A stretch of DNA of 64,000 bases from Dyadobacter sp. 50-39 (lineage in GTDB: Bacteria; Bacteroidota; Bacteroidia; Cytophagales; Spirosomataceae), in contig MKSR01000027.1 of the NCBI GenBank assembly GCA_001898145.1, forward strand, positions 1 through 64,000, read 5' to 3'. The notes under the pieces were generated by a model. That model was not told the origin of the DNA. It saw only the letters and a program-made list of their open reading frames with translations, and did not search any database. Below, piece after piece: positions 52,425 to 61,817 of the stretch. The translations under genes were made by a program, and so were the position numbers. Every line of letters begins with the position of its first letter. Position 1 is the stretch's first letter.

Positions 52425-53417
52425 ATGAAGATCCTTGAATACGTTTCTTTTGAAGAGAAGAGTAAAGTTTACGCTCATGCCGATCTTGGGCTAAAGATCA
52501 ATACTCACCTTCTCATAGAAGACCTTGAGAAATCCGCATTAAGCGGTCATTATATATATCGAGGAGTCTCTGAGGCCAAGTTTAAAATGTATAACTCTGC
52601 CCAACGCTATTGGTTGGAAAATGAATTGTATTATCAATCTTTGATGAATGACCAAGTTGGTTATCAAGACTGCTATAACTCATTCATTGACAGCATGATT
52701 AATACCGCTCGCTGTTGGAATGGCGGAACAATAGCTGAATTGTTTTCTAAAATGGGAATTTCAAGTGAAAATTCACTTGCATATCTAAGTTTTATGCAAC
52801 ATTACGGAATTCCATCACCACTTCTCGACTTTTCGTTCGATCCATTCATAGCATTATTTTTTGCAATTCAGAATGTTTCTTTATCCGCATCTTCTAAGCA
52901 AATAGAAAATTATTTTTCTCTGTATTGCATCAACACTGAAAATCCAATGGTTGGAATCTGGAAAGAACATTTCAATAGTAATATGTTAGTTGAAAACAAG
53001 TTTGATTTTTCATACTCCAAAATTGCATCAAACATCCTGCCATTAGTCATTATCCCCTCGGATGACTCTATCTATCAAACAACTAATAATGTTAACATTA
53101 TTAATCAAAAAGGAGTCTTTGTATACAATAATCATGCAACACAGCCGCTCGGAGAAGTGTTTTTCGATTTCTTTAATGCGTTAAATGATGTGTATGGTTT
53201 TCAAAACTCTACTGAAAATGGTGAGCTATTCTGTATGTGTTATAATATTCATAAATCGCTGATACCTGAAATTGTCGAAGTTTTGAATTCGAAAGGAATA
53301 ACTCACGCTAGAATGTTTCCAGATTTTTATCAAATTAAAGACTTTGCTTGTTACGAAGCGACTCGACATATCATTAAAATTAAAAATTCGGCCTATAGGC
53401 CACAATCTAAACAATAA
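52425..53417 (+). CDS. FRG-domain protein
   Basis: A 330-residue protein with the FRG hallmarks: YIYRGVSEAKFKMYNSAQRY near residue 45 and LSFMQHYGIPSPLLDFSFDPFIALFFA near residue 130. FRG domains are widespread in accessory regions, including defence loci, but their activity is not established. It has no signal peptide. It follows an orphan resolvase and is convergent with a membrane beta-helix protein. The low GC of this region compared with its surroundings suggests separate acquisition. Confidence 0.8.
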   Translation: MKILEYVSFEEKSKVYAHADLGLKINTHLLIEDLEKSALSGHYIYRGVSEAKFKMYNSAQRYWLENELYYQSLMNDQVGYQDCYNSFIDSMINTARCWNGGTIAELFSKMGISSENSLAYLSFMQHYGIPSPLLDFSFDPFIALFFAIQNVSLSASSKQIENYFSLYCINTENPMVGIWKEHFNSNMLVENKFDFSYSKIASNILPLVIIPSDDSIYQTTNNVNIINQKGVFVYNNHATQPLGEVFFDFFNALNDVYGFQNSTENGELFCMCYNIHKSLIPEIVEVLNSKGITHARMFPDFYQIKDFACYEATRHIIKIKNSAYRPQSKQ

Positions 53418-53513
53418 TTATTATGCTGATTTTTGACAACGTAAATGACTAAGAGCTTGGAAAAGTGCTAGCGATTCTGCGAGAGTAGGTGTAGATCGAT
53501 GGCTACTCTTCAT

Positions 53514-54833
53514 TTATTGATAGAATTTTCTAGTTGCTCTAAGCAAGTTATAAATGAAAAATCCTGAGTTGACTCTAAACGCTAGATCGAGTAATCCATG
53601 GTTGTCTAGAGACAGGTCTCTGAATGGCAGAATTAGAAACCAGAAAACTGAAAAACCCTCCCAGAAGACCTTCCATGAACCATCGGTACATGACAAATAA
53701 TAGCCTTTTGGATTTGAAAAACAAAAATATATAGAAAATAGAAGCAGGTGAATGATAATTACATGGAAGACAATTGGTCTGAACAGGCTCTGCCCAAAGT
53801 TACTAGACCACTTGCTTAACCATAGAATCAGCCAATCAGAACATTTTGTTTCCATCTCGAGGTATTCGCACATTTCCATTGCATGAAATCTTTTTTCATT
53901 TACGGTGTCACCAATATTTTGAGCACTAATTTTCATTTGTTTATAATTCTCCCTTCTGAACATTTTGATATCTCTTATTTCCTTATTTTCAAGGTCTTTA
54001 AGTCCTATTGATAGCTCTAAAATTCTTGCTTCCATATTTGAAATGCTCGGGTCATCAGGTATTTTTTCTCTTAGTGCATCTGCGTGGTTTTTTATAACTT
54101 CAATTTCTGATTTCAGTTGTTCATAGGCATTCCTGGACAGACCCCTTCCAACCTGAGCGCCAATGCCTTTTTTGAGGTGACATGTTATGAATTTTGTTTG
54201 GCCAATAAAGCTTTGTCGGATATTAAATTGCGTGAAACTATCAAAGTCGACGCCAAAGAATACGGATTCACCAAGAGTTGAATGTTGTACATTAAATTCA
54301 GAATTTTTTTCTGGAACTTTTAAGGATTTTATATTGAATAGACGAATTGGGATGTTGGTATGGAGGTGGGAAATGTTGAATAAATTTGCGGTTATGTCTT
54401 GTATTGTTAAAAAAGTATTTTGATTTTCTCCACAAATATAGACACTCTCTATCATTGCCCTAGATAAATGAATGGTGCCGGAGCACTCACTGATATTTGC
54501 AATGTTTACTTCTTTTATTGATGAGAAATTTCCCCAGTAGCCTAGAATGAATCGCTTAAAATTTCCTCCCTGTATTTGTAGACGTTGGAGCTCCCGTATT
54601 CCAAGAGTAACATCACCATGGAATATGCCGGACTCAAAAATTAACTTCGCTTTGGTTAGGAACGAGCAATCTATGAATTCTACATTTTCAATGACTTCTA
54701 TATTGTATAATGTTACGTCATATTTAAACTTGCATCGCGTGAATTTTATAGAATGAAAGTGGCCGAATAGTAATGACGGACTTTCAATTAGTAAGTCTTC
54801 TAAGTCAATTACTCGATTTTTTTGTTCTGTCAC
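53514..54833 (-). CDS. beta-helix protein with C-terminal membrane anchor
   Basis: A 439-residue protein. Residues 1-220 are rich in short strands with turns, resembling a pentapeptide-like or right-handed beta helix (FTRCKFKYDVTLYNI, VEFIDCSFLTKAKLIF). Then comes a coiled-coil-like helical region (SEIEVIKNHADALREKI..., MEARILELSIGLKDLENKEI). Last are two or three transmembrane helices (VFHVIIIHLLLFSIYFCF; VFWFLILPF) with a short cytosolic tail. This order recalls membrane-anchored pentapeptide proteins of Bacteroidota. Function unknown. It has low GC like the FRG gene. Confidence 0.6.
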   Translation of the reverse strand: MTEQKNRVIDLEDLLIESPSLLFGHFHSIKFTRCKFKYDVTLYNIEVIENVEFIDCSFLTKAKLIFESGIFHGDVTLGIRELQRLQIQGGNFKRFILGYWGNFSSIKEVNIANISECSGTIHLSRAMIESVYICGENQNTFLTIQDITANLFNISHLHTNIPIRLFNIKSLKVPEKNSEFNVQHSTLGESVFFGVDFDSFTQFNIRQSFIGQTKFITCHLKKGIGAQVGRGLSRNAYEQLKSEIEVIKNHADALREKIPDDPSISNMEARILELSIGLKDLENKEIRDIKMFRRENYKQMKISAQNIGDTVNEKRFHAMEMCEYLEMETKCSDWLILWLSKWSSNFGQSLFRPIVFHVIIIHLLLFSIYFCFSNPKGYYLSCTDGSWKVFWEGFSVFWFLILPFRDLSLDNHGLLDLAFRVNSGFFIYNLLRATRKFYQ

Positions 54834-54920
54834 CGTTGGAAGGCTGTTTTAATGTTAGTTTCTCGGAAATTGTGTTATATTCTGTATTTTGCTGTTCTGT
54901 GTCTGAATGAGAATAGTTTC

Positions 54921-55745
54921 CTAAAAGAGGTTTATTTGCGCCTGAAATGGCGTATCATCACCCAGCGGCGGTAAATTTTCATAGCGCCAAAACTCATATT
55001 TGGGCTTTCCGTCCGGTCGCGGCTTTGTGCCCCTAATGCTGAAGACGGTCCGATGATCCAGCGCCTCCGATGGCAACATGAAATCAAACACAGCTTTTAT
55101 ATCGGCATCGTTGAAATGCTCTGAGAGCCAAAACTCTTCGAGCTCAGGTGTCAGAAACAGCGGCATCCGGTTCCGGAACTCTCCGTCATTGTGAATGTTT
55201 GCCATCAGCTCATTAGCCGTCCGTGTCAGCATACCGAAGCTTCTGCTTTGTCTTTTTTCACCAGCTGGTCCAATCGACTCTATGACTTGGAACAGCCCAG
55301 GAAGAAACTGCATCTTTCGGTCTTTGGGCCAGATGTAGTAGGGGACTTTCTTTGCCCATCCCTGGATCGCACGATGCTCATAAGTACCTGTTACAGGTAT
55401 TAGACACCGGTTTTGCCGGATTCGATGCGCGTAGGAGCGGGTATCCCCCAGCACCCGTTCAGATTGGATGTCCGCCATCTTGGTACGGCGCTTCCGGCGC
55501 TCGACCGGGTTTTTCTCGTAAACAGGATCCAGCGACCATTCCATTTCGGAAAGGACCAGCTCGGTGCCCTGGCGGGTGATCACCGGATATTCTGGAAAGG
55601 CAAACGAGCTGATGTGGTCGTAGACTGGCGAGTCCTGGATAATACGCTTGTCTTTGATTTTGGGAAAAACCTCCTTGGTCAGCTCAATGTCGCTGTGAAG
55701 GGATATGTCGTAACAAAGCTGACGGCGAAACAGTAAGGAAATCAT
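54921..55745 (-). CDS. SRAP (HMCES/YedK-like) protein, N-terminus atypical
   Basis: A 274-residue protein with SRAP blocks: CYDISLHSDIEL, RCLIPVTGTYEHR, and NIHNDGEFRNRMPLFLTPE, carrying the Glu and His expected at the active site. SRAP proteins bind abasic sites in single-stranded DNA through a Cys at position 2, after Met removal. Here the Cys is residue 11, after MISLLFRRQL, and the codon before it is CTT, so no normal start exists. Maturation by cleavage, or loss of activity, must be considered. It is the last gene of the imuA-imuB-dnaE2 operon. Confidence 0.85.
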   Translation of the reverse strand: MISLLFRRQLCYDISLHSDIELTKEVFPKIKDKRIIQDSPVYDHISSFAFPEYPVITRQGTELVLSEMEWSLDPVYEKNPVERRKRRTKMADIQSERVLGDTRSYAHRIRQNRCLIPVTGTYEHRAIQGWAKKVPYYIWPKDRKMQFLPGLFQVIESIGPAGEKRQSRSFGMLTRTANELMANIHNDGEFRNRMPLFLTPELEEFWLSEHFNDADIKAVFDFMLPSEALDHRTVFSIRGTKPRPDGKPKYEFWRYENLPPLGDDTPFQAQINLF

Positions 55746-55758
55746 ATAAAAGGGGTGC

Positions 55759-56235
55759 TTATTTTATCATTTCATACAGGTCAAACTCGTGCTCGGGCCC
55801 GTTGGCTGTGACCGTCGCTTTGAGCCTGCCGAATTTCAAATCCATCTGGATAACGATCGCATCGTTGGAAGTGACCGGCATGTGGCCTTTGATGTAAGAT
55901 ATCATATTCCGCTGATATAATTTGATCATTTTCTTGTTCCAGGACTCTTCCCGGAAAGTGCAAAGGAACAGGCTGTATCTCGGGTCGTTGATCAAGGCCG
56001 TGATCTTTTCGATATCAGCCGAGAGGCTCAGCAGCTTGCCTTCCTTGCCCGAGAGCTGCGCCGCATGCGCCATCCCCGATTTCTCATCCTTATAGGGCGT
56101 AGCCATAAACCCGAAGCCTTCCTTGATCCCCGGCCAGTTGAAGCGTTGCAGCACAATAAAGTGGTTACCGTGCTGGGTGATACGCCGGATCATAGGCAGG
56201 TTCAGGATTTCGAAAGGGTTATATGCGGCTACCAT
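55759..56235 (-). CDS. unknown protein of the mutagenic-repair operon
   Basis: A 158-residue protein with no recognised domain. It starts MVAAYNPFEILNLPMIRRI and has mixed helix/strand character and no signal peptide. It lies 15 bases after dnaE2 and 13 bases before SRAP, so it is almost certainly co-expressed with them. By guilt of association it may act in damage tolerance; no reaction is proposed. Confidence 0.7.
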   Translation of the reverse strand: MVAAYNPFEILNLPMIRRITQHGNHFIVLQRFNWPGIKEGFGFMATPYKDEKSGMAHAAQLSGKEGKLLSLSADIEKITALINDPRYSLFLCTFREESWNKKMIKLYQRNMISYIKGHMPVTSNDAIVIQMDLKFGRLKATVTANGPEHEFDLYEMIK

Positions 56236-56250
56236 GGAGGAAAGTACTGG

Positions 56251-59200
56251 TTATCGGAAGTTACGGCCGGAAGGGAATATTTCCAATTGCACAGCTTTCT
56301 TTCTGATTTGGGTTTTGCGGTTAACAGCCTGGGATACATATTCATCTTTTTCATCGGCGCGTGAGAGCGTCATCACATCAGGATCTTCGTCTTTCTGGTT
56401 GAGCTGACGCAGCAGCGGGGACATATCATAGCAGCGCCTGACGACCACGTGGATTACTTCCCCTTCGATTTGCAGCTTTCCTTCTACCATCAAAAGCCGG
56501 GAGCGCAAGATTTCCTTACGGTATTTTTCGAATAAGCTCTGAAAAACGACCAGGTTGGCCACGCCTGATTCGTCTTCGATGGTGATAAAGCAAACGCCGC
56601 CGGCAGTGCCTGGGCGCTGCCGCACGAGCACCAGGCCCGCAACCCGGACAAACTGCTTGTCCCGCAATCCCGCAAGATCAGCAGTCTTGATCACCCGTTT
56701 CGCTGCCAGATCTTCGCGCACAAAGCTAACCGGATGTGCTTTGAGCGAAAGCGAGGTAGACATATAATCCTGAACGACATGTTCGGAAAGAGAAAGTTTG
56801 GGAAGCTCGACGGGCGCTTCAAACTCGCTGGCTGACTTGTGGCCCGCAAAAGCTCCCATCGGCCGGTCGGAGAGGGCAGAGGCCTCCCACATCGCCTGAC
56901 GCCGGTCCATATCCATGGATCGGAAGGCGTCCGCATCAGCGAGCTTTTCCAGCGCTTCCTGGGAGACGCCGGCATCACGCATCAAATGGATCGCCTTGTA
57001 AGGTTCTGCGCGCCCGGCGATCAAAGCCAACGCGTCCTTTTCCGCGAGCCCCTTCACCTGGCGGAAACCAAGCCTGATAGCCCTATATTTCCCTTCTGGC
57101 TCCTCCAATGTGTTATCCCAGCTGGAAATGTTCACATCCACCGGCCGGACCTTCACCTCATGCTTTTGGGCATCGATCACAAGCTGGGATGGCTGGTAAA
57201 AACCCATGGGCTGGCTATTTAATAGCGCAGTGGTGAAAACATCCGGATAGTAGCACTTCATCCAGCAGGAGACATAGACCAAGAGCGCGAAGCTGGCCGC
57301 GTGGCTTTCGGGAAACCCGTAGCTACCGAACCCTTCCAGTTGCTTGAAAATCCGGCGCGCATACTCTTCCGTATAGCCGCGACCGGTCATCCCGTCAATC
57401 AGCTTTTTTTCAAACTGGGTGACAAGACCGTTCAGCTTAAAGGTCGCCATGCTGCGACGGAGCTTGTCGGCTTCGGCAGGGGTGAAGCCGGCCGCAACGA
57501 TCGCGATCTTCATCGCCTGCTCCTGGAACAGGGGTACGCCCAGCGTACGGCCTAAAATATCTTCCAGCTCCTTGGAAGGATATTCCACCGGCTCTTCGCC
57601 ATTGCGGCGGCGCAAGTACGGGTGCACCATATCCCCCTGGATCGGGCCCGGCCGGACGATGGCGACCTCGATTACCAGGTCATAGAAGTTTTCCGGCCTG
57701 AGCCTGGGCAGCATCGACTGCTGCGCCCGGCTTTCGATTTGGAATACCCCGATCGTATCGGCATGCGAGATCATCTCATACACTTTCGGATCATCCTGCG
57801 GCACAGTGGCCAGCGTGTAGGTCTTACCATAATGGTTTTTTAAAAGGTCAAAGCCTTTCCGGATACAGGTAAGCATACCCAGGGCGAGTACATCGATTTT
57901 CAGAAAGCCCAGCGTATCGATATCGTCTTTGTTCCATTCGATATTGGTGCGGTCTTCCATCCTGGCGTTAATGATCGGGCATAGGTCAGTGATCTTGCCT
58001 TGGGTGATCACAAACCCGCCCGTATGCTGGCCGAGCTGGCGCGGAAAGCCCATAAACTGCTTGGTCAGATCGAGCACTTTCAACAGGTGCGGGTCACTAG
58101 CGTTAAATCCTTCGGCCGAAATTCGTTTTCCTTCAAACCACTCATCGGTAAACTCCCAGATCGAGCTGGATAGTTTGCCTATCGCATCGACTGACATTCC
58201 CATCGCTTTGGCCACATCCCGCACCGCGCCTTTCTGGTGCAGCTGGGTGACGGTGGCCACGATCGCTGACCGGTCACGGCCGTACTTCTGGTAGATGTAC
58301 TGGATCACTTCTTCCCGGCGCTCATGTTCAAAGTCCACGTCGATATCCGGCGGCTCGTTACGCGCTGATGAGATAAACCGTTCAAATAGCAAGTCAAACT
58401 TGGTCGGATCAACGCTGGTGATCCCAAGGCAGAAGCAGACGGTCGAGTTCGCCGCTGAGCCGCGCCCCTGGCACAAGATGCCGCGCTCACGGGCGAACTT
58501 AACGATGTCATAAACCGTCAGAAAGTACGCGGCATAGTCCATTTCAGCCACGAATTTAAGCTCGTGCTCGATGGCGCTTGCTACTTTCTCAGGCACCGGC
58601 TCCCCGTAAAAATCCCTGGCACCCTTCCAGGCCAGGTAAGTCAGCTCTTCTTGCGGGCTGCGGTCTCCACCGGTGATCTCTTCGGGGTACACGTATTGCA
58701 AGGTGTCAAGCGAGAAGGTGCAGGCATCGGCAATCTCTTGCGTACGCCTGATCGCGTCCGGATAACCGCGAAAGATCCGAAGCATTTCTGCCTGGTCTTT
58801 CAGGTAGCGCTCCGCATTCTGGTGAAGCCGGAAGCCGGCATTGTAGATCGTGCATTTCTCGCGCACGCAGGTGACGATGTCTTGTAGCTGACGCCTGTCT
58901 GGGTGATGGTAATGCACATCATTGGTGGCCACCAGCGGCACTTCCAGGCGTTTGGAGATTTCAGAGAGCCGGAAGAACTTTTTGACATCGCTTTCCACGT
59001 AGGAGCGGGTAGCAGCAAGGTAAAGCTCACTGCCCAGCTCGCTTCTGTATTCACGCAGCGCCCTTTCAAAGCCCGGCTCAAATTCAAAGGATGCATTCAG
59101 CGTCATGGGCGCTACGGCAATGAACTTCATTCCTTCGGCATGCTCATACACGTCCCTTCGGTACAGGTCGCATTTCCCTTTCTCAGTCCTTCGGTTGCCC

Positions 59201-59481
59201 AGGGAGAGCAGCGCCGACAGCCGCGCGTAAGCGGGCTTATCAGTAGGGTAGGCCAGAATGCTTGGCCCATCGATCAGATCCAGCCGCGCGGCTGGGATAA
59301 TCTCAAAGCCTTTGCCACGTGCGGCCGAATGCGCGCGCACGATCCCTGCCAGCGTGTTACGATCGGTGATGGCTATTTTCTTGTAACCGTAGTGGATCGC
59401 CTGGTCAACAAGCTCTTCGGGGTGCGAAGCGCCTCGAAGAAAGCTAAAATTGCTGGTTACCTGTAATTCGGTGTATTGCAT
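56251..59481 (-). CDS. dnaE2: error-prone DNA polymerase DnaE2 (ImuC)
   Basis: A 1,076-residue C-family polymerase. The N-terminal PHP domain is FSFLRGASHPEELV with NDVHYHHPDR; the palm has GRGSAANSTVCFCLGIT and the catalytic PDIDVDFEHERREEV. Then come the fingers (FQIESRAQQSMLPRLRP) and OB fold (VRVAGLVLVRQRPGTAGGVCFIT). The length is typical of DnaE2. With ImuA and ImuB it performs translesion synthesis and causes damage-induced mutation. The order imuA-imuB-dnaE2 with 14-15 base gaps is the standard ImuABC cassette. Confidence 0.96.
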   Translation of the reverse strand: MQYTELQVTSNFSFLRGASHPEELVDQAIHYGYKKIAITDRNTLAGIVRAHSAARGKGFEIIPAARLDLIDGPSILAYPTDKPAYARLSALLSLGNRRTEKGKCDLYRRDVYEHAEGMKFIAVAPMTLNASFEFEPGFERALREYRSELGSELYLAATRSYVESDVKKFFRLSEISKRLEVPLVATNDVHYHHPDRRQLQDIVTCVREKCTIYNAGFRLHQNAERYLKDQAEMLRIFRGYPDAIRRTQEIADACTFSLDTLQYVYPEEITGGDRSPQEELTYLAWKGARDFYGEPVPEKVASAIEHELKFVAEMDYAAYFLTVYDIVKFARERGILCQGRGSAANSTVCFCLGITSVDPTKFDLLFERFISSARNEPPDIDVDFEHERREEVIQYIYQKYGRDRSAIVATVTQLHQKGAVRDVAKAMGMSVDAIGKLSSSIWEFTDEWFEGKRISAEGFNASDPHLLKVLDLTKQFMGFPRQLGQHTGGFVITQGKITDLCPIINARMEDRTNIEWNKDDIDTLGFLKIDVLALGMLTCIRKGFDLLKNHYGKTYTLATVPQDDPKVYEMISHADTIGVFQIESRAQQSMLPRLRPENFYDLVIEVAIVRPGPIQGDMVHPYLRRRNGEEPVEYPSKELEDILGRTLGVPLFQEQAMKIAIVAAGFTPAEADKLRRSMATFKLNGLVTQFEKKLIDGMTGRGYTEEYARRIFKQLEGFGSYGFPESHAASFALLVYVSCWMKCYYPDVFTTALLNSQPMGFYQPSQLVIDAQKHEVKVRPVDVNISSWDNTLEEPEGKYRAIRLGFRQVKGLAEKDALALIAGRAEPYKAIHLMRDAGVSQEALEKLADADAFRSMDMDRRQAMWEASALSDRPMGAFAGHKSASEFEAPVELPKLSLSEHVVQDYMSTSLSLKAHPVSFVREDLAAKRVIKTADLAGLRDKQFVRVAGLVLVRQRPGTAGGVCFITIEDESGVANLVVFQSLFEKYRKEILRSRLLMVEGKLQIEGEVIHVVVRRCYDMSPLLRQLNQKDEDPDVMTLSRADEKDEYVSQAVNRKTQIRKKAVQLEIFPSGRNFR

Positions 59482-59496
59482 GGCGATAGGGAGGTT

Positions 59497-60996
59497 TTAT
59501 GCGAAGAAGCCGTGGATGAACCACTCGGCGGTTAGCTCTTCATTGTAGTGCCCAAGCCGGAAGATCCAGTACCGGCCTCCCTGCTCGTCTTCGACAGCGT
59601 AATAGTCGCGGTGCATGCCATCTGATATCCACCATTCCTGCTCGATCCGGTTAGGCCCATCTGCTTTCTTGACGCGGTGGATATCCCCTTTATAGCGGAA
59701 GAGCATAGGTGGGTAATCCGGTACCGGGGCAGAGACGATGATGCGCTCCGGCTCTGCCAGCAGCTGCACCGGCCGGTGCTGGTCGGTCCGCCATTCTATT
59801 TCCGGCTGATCGGTCAGGGTGACCGCCTCAGTAATTGCCCGCTCTGGCCAGTGGTGCTGGGCAGGAAGATAGCGGTGGATGACACCCGTGCCCGCGCGGG
59901 CGCTGAGCCGGTCGATCAGCTCTGCGATTCGCGTGATCTTATTGCCGCTGCTTAAATCCCAGAGCGCTTCCTGCGCGTTTGCCAGCGGCTCTGTGACCGG
60001 AGCTTCCATGACAAAAAGCTCAATGCCCAGGGCAGGCTCGATGCTGGATATTTTCAGCTCGAAAAGCTTAAACATATGCGAGGCGCTGCATGAGGGGCCG
60101 CTGGTGCCGATCTGGACCTGCTGGATCTCGCCGTCGATCCGGTAGCAGCGCAGCACGGCCAGCCTTGCCCCGTTGCCGTCTTTAACTAGCCTTTCGCAGA
60201 GTTTTTCCAGTAGCTTCTGGATCGCGATCTCGATGCCGGCAGCTGTCTGGATCGGTTCCAGGCTTGAAAGCCGCTCTTGATAAGGCTCACAAGGCTGTAC
60301 AGGCTCAAAGGCCTCATGGGCAGTACCGAGTGCTTTTCCGATCTGGTCGAGCGTCGCCTGACCAAACCTGCGGCGAAGCACCGATGGCGGCATGTAGATA
60401 AAGCTTTTGATCTGGTAAAGCCCCAGCTTCTGCATTTTCTCAATAACCGCAGCTTCCAGCCGCAATGCATGTGGCGGCAGCTGCAAGAGCGCTGACAGCT
60501 GCTCTCCCGGCTGGATGATCGGGAAAGCACGCGAGTAGCGCGAAACCGCCCAGGCCGCCCCGATCGTGTCGGCCATCGCGGTCCGGACATCATAGCCTGA
60601 GGCTTTGAGCCGGGTTGCAATATCTTTCAAATATGCAGCTTCTGATCCCCAAAGGTGCGCACAGCCAGTTGCGTCCAGGATCAATCCGTCGGGCAGGTCA
60701 ATGGCTACCAGCGGTGAGTAGCGGATCGCCCATTCGGCCAGAGCGTGCAGCAGCTTTTCGGGTAAGCTAGGATCGTAATCCAGCACTTCCAGCTCAGGCT
60801 GTACTGCGCGCGCGTCGGCGAGCACCATGCCCACTTCAATTCCCAATTTCAAAGCATTTCGGCTGGATGCTTTCACCACCATCCGGTTACGCTCTTTTGT
60901 GGCAAGCACAAAGGGGTTGCCATCCAGTTCGGGCCGGATGAGCAGCACGCGGTCAACCAGAAGGTGCCTAAGCCATATCGCCACATATCTTTTCAT
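59497..60996 (-). CDS. imuB: ImuB, Y-family polymerase-like mutasome scaffold
   Basis: A 499-residue DinB/UmuC-related protein (MKRYVAIWLRHL, PFVLATKERNRMVVKASS, VAIDLPDGLILDATGCAHLWG, HHH region ALRLEAAVIEKMQKLGLYQI). The catalytic acidic residues of active Y-family enzymes are not seen at the usual SIDE motif (VAIDLPDG), as expected for ImuB, which acts as an adaptor between DnaE2 and the sliding clamp. The C-terminus ends in a compact WF-rich segment (EWFIHGFFA). Confidence 0.92.
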   Translation of the reverse strand: MKRYVAIWLRHLLVDRVLLIRPELDGNPFVLATKERNRMVVKASSRNALKLGIEVGMVLADARAVQPELEVLDYDPSLPEKLLHALAEWAIRYSPLVAIDLPDGLILDATGCAHLWGSEAAYLKDIATRLKASGYDVRTAMADTIGAAWAVSRYSRAFPIIQPGEQLSALLQLPPHALRLEAAVIEKMQKLGLYQIKSFIYMPPSVLRRRFGQATLDQIGKALGTAHEAFEPVQPCEPYQERLSSLEPIQTAAGIEIAIQKLLEKLCERLVKDGNGARLAVLRCYRIDGEIQQVQIGTSGPSCSASHMFKLFELKISSIEPALGIELFVMEAPVTEPLANAQEALWDLSSGNKITRIAELIDRLSARAGTGVIHRYLPAQHHWPERAITEAVTLTDQPEIEWRTDQHRPVQLLAEPERIIVSAPVPDYPPMLFRYKGDIHRVKKADGPNRIEQEWWISDGMHRDYYAVEDEQGGRYWIFRLGHYNEELTAEWFIHGFFA

Positions 60997-61010
60997 CTTC
61001 CCAAGCAGCT

Positions 61011-61748
61011 TTATCCGGCCTTTGATATGTACTGGTGAAAAGAAACAGATTCGTCTATCAGCTCAAATCTGCCATCACGGAATTCGAGCGGCCAGGTGCC
61101 TGGCTCTCCGTTACGTACTTTCTCGACCTGTACTTGCCAGCGTGGAAACCCGATGCCGGGAAGCACATCGTCGGTTACGCCTGGAAGCGGGCTGATCCGC
61201 CAGCGGCAGACCGCGGCAACCGGATTGGAAAGGCGAGGGGAGACGCGGTGTAAAAGGCCGGTCACCTTACTTTCTTCGACAGTCAGCTGTAACCTTCGCG
61301 ACTCCGTCAGGTTGAGCTCTTTGATCTCGCCTACGACCGCTGATAGCGCGTCGCATTTAAGCGCTTCCTCGATCGCCCATAAGAGATCTTTGTCTTTTTT
61401 CAGATCGACAAAGATCACCCGGTCCGGTGAGACACCGAACTGGCTCAACCCAAATGGGTAGACGGTGCGGCGCGTGCCCACCCAGACGCAGAGCCCGTCC
61501 TGTTTCATCATCTTACCGGCCAAGGCGGCCATAAAGCCGGATGTGGCTGCGGTCTGCTCGGCGGACTGGCTTATAAACTCGTGCATCCCCACGCGGGGGA
61601 AAACGCCCTGCGGGAAGGCTTTCATCACTGGTCCGAGGCCAAAGTCGTCGTGTTTTACGCCCAACGCTGGCGCACGGAAGCCCTGCAAAGCGGCGATATC
61701 GCTTCTGAGCCTGGCAACTAGCTCACTTTTTTTCAATGCAGTTTCCAT
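61011..61748 (-). CDS. imuA: ImuA, RecA-like partner of the mutasome
   Basis: A 245-residue protein with a RecA-fold core (GVFPRVGMHEFISQSAEQTAATSGF, CVWVGTRRTVYPFGL, DLLWAIEEALKCDALSAVVGEI). A complete Walker A is not evident, as is typical for ImuA-like proteins. It is the first gene of the five-gene operon, 69 bases from the divergent regulator; a 17-bp palindrome lies between the two starts. Confidence 0.88.
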   Translation of the reverse strand: METALKKSELVARLRSDIAALQGFRAPALGVKHDDFGLGPVMKAFPQGVFPRVGMHEFISQSAEQTAATSGFMAALAGKMMKQDGLCVWVGTRRTVYPFGLSQFGVSPDRVIFVDLKKDKDLLWAIEEALKCDALSAVVGEIKELNLTESRRLQLTVEESKVTGLLHRVSPRLSNPVAAVCRWRISPLPGVTDDVLPGIGFPRWQVQVEKVRNGEPGTWPLEFRDGRFELIDESVSFHQYISKAG

Positions 61749-61770
61749 AGTATGAATGTTTTATTATCTT

Positions 61771-61787
61771 TGGTATTATTAGTACCA
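61771..61787. promoter_or_regulatory. operator-like palindrome between imuA and the LexA-like regulator
   Basis: TGGTATTATTAGTACCA is a near-perfect dyad of the form TGGTAnTAnTAnTACCA (the centre base cannot pair). A second dyad, ATTGA-N7-TCAAT, follows at 61787-61803. It is likely the binding site of the regulator. Confidence 0.65.
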
Positions 61788-61817
61788 TTGATGTGATTTC
61801 AATAATAACATTATGCC

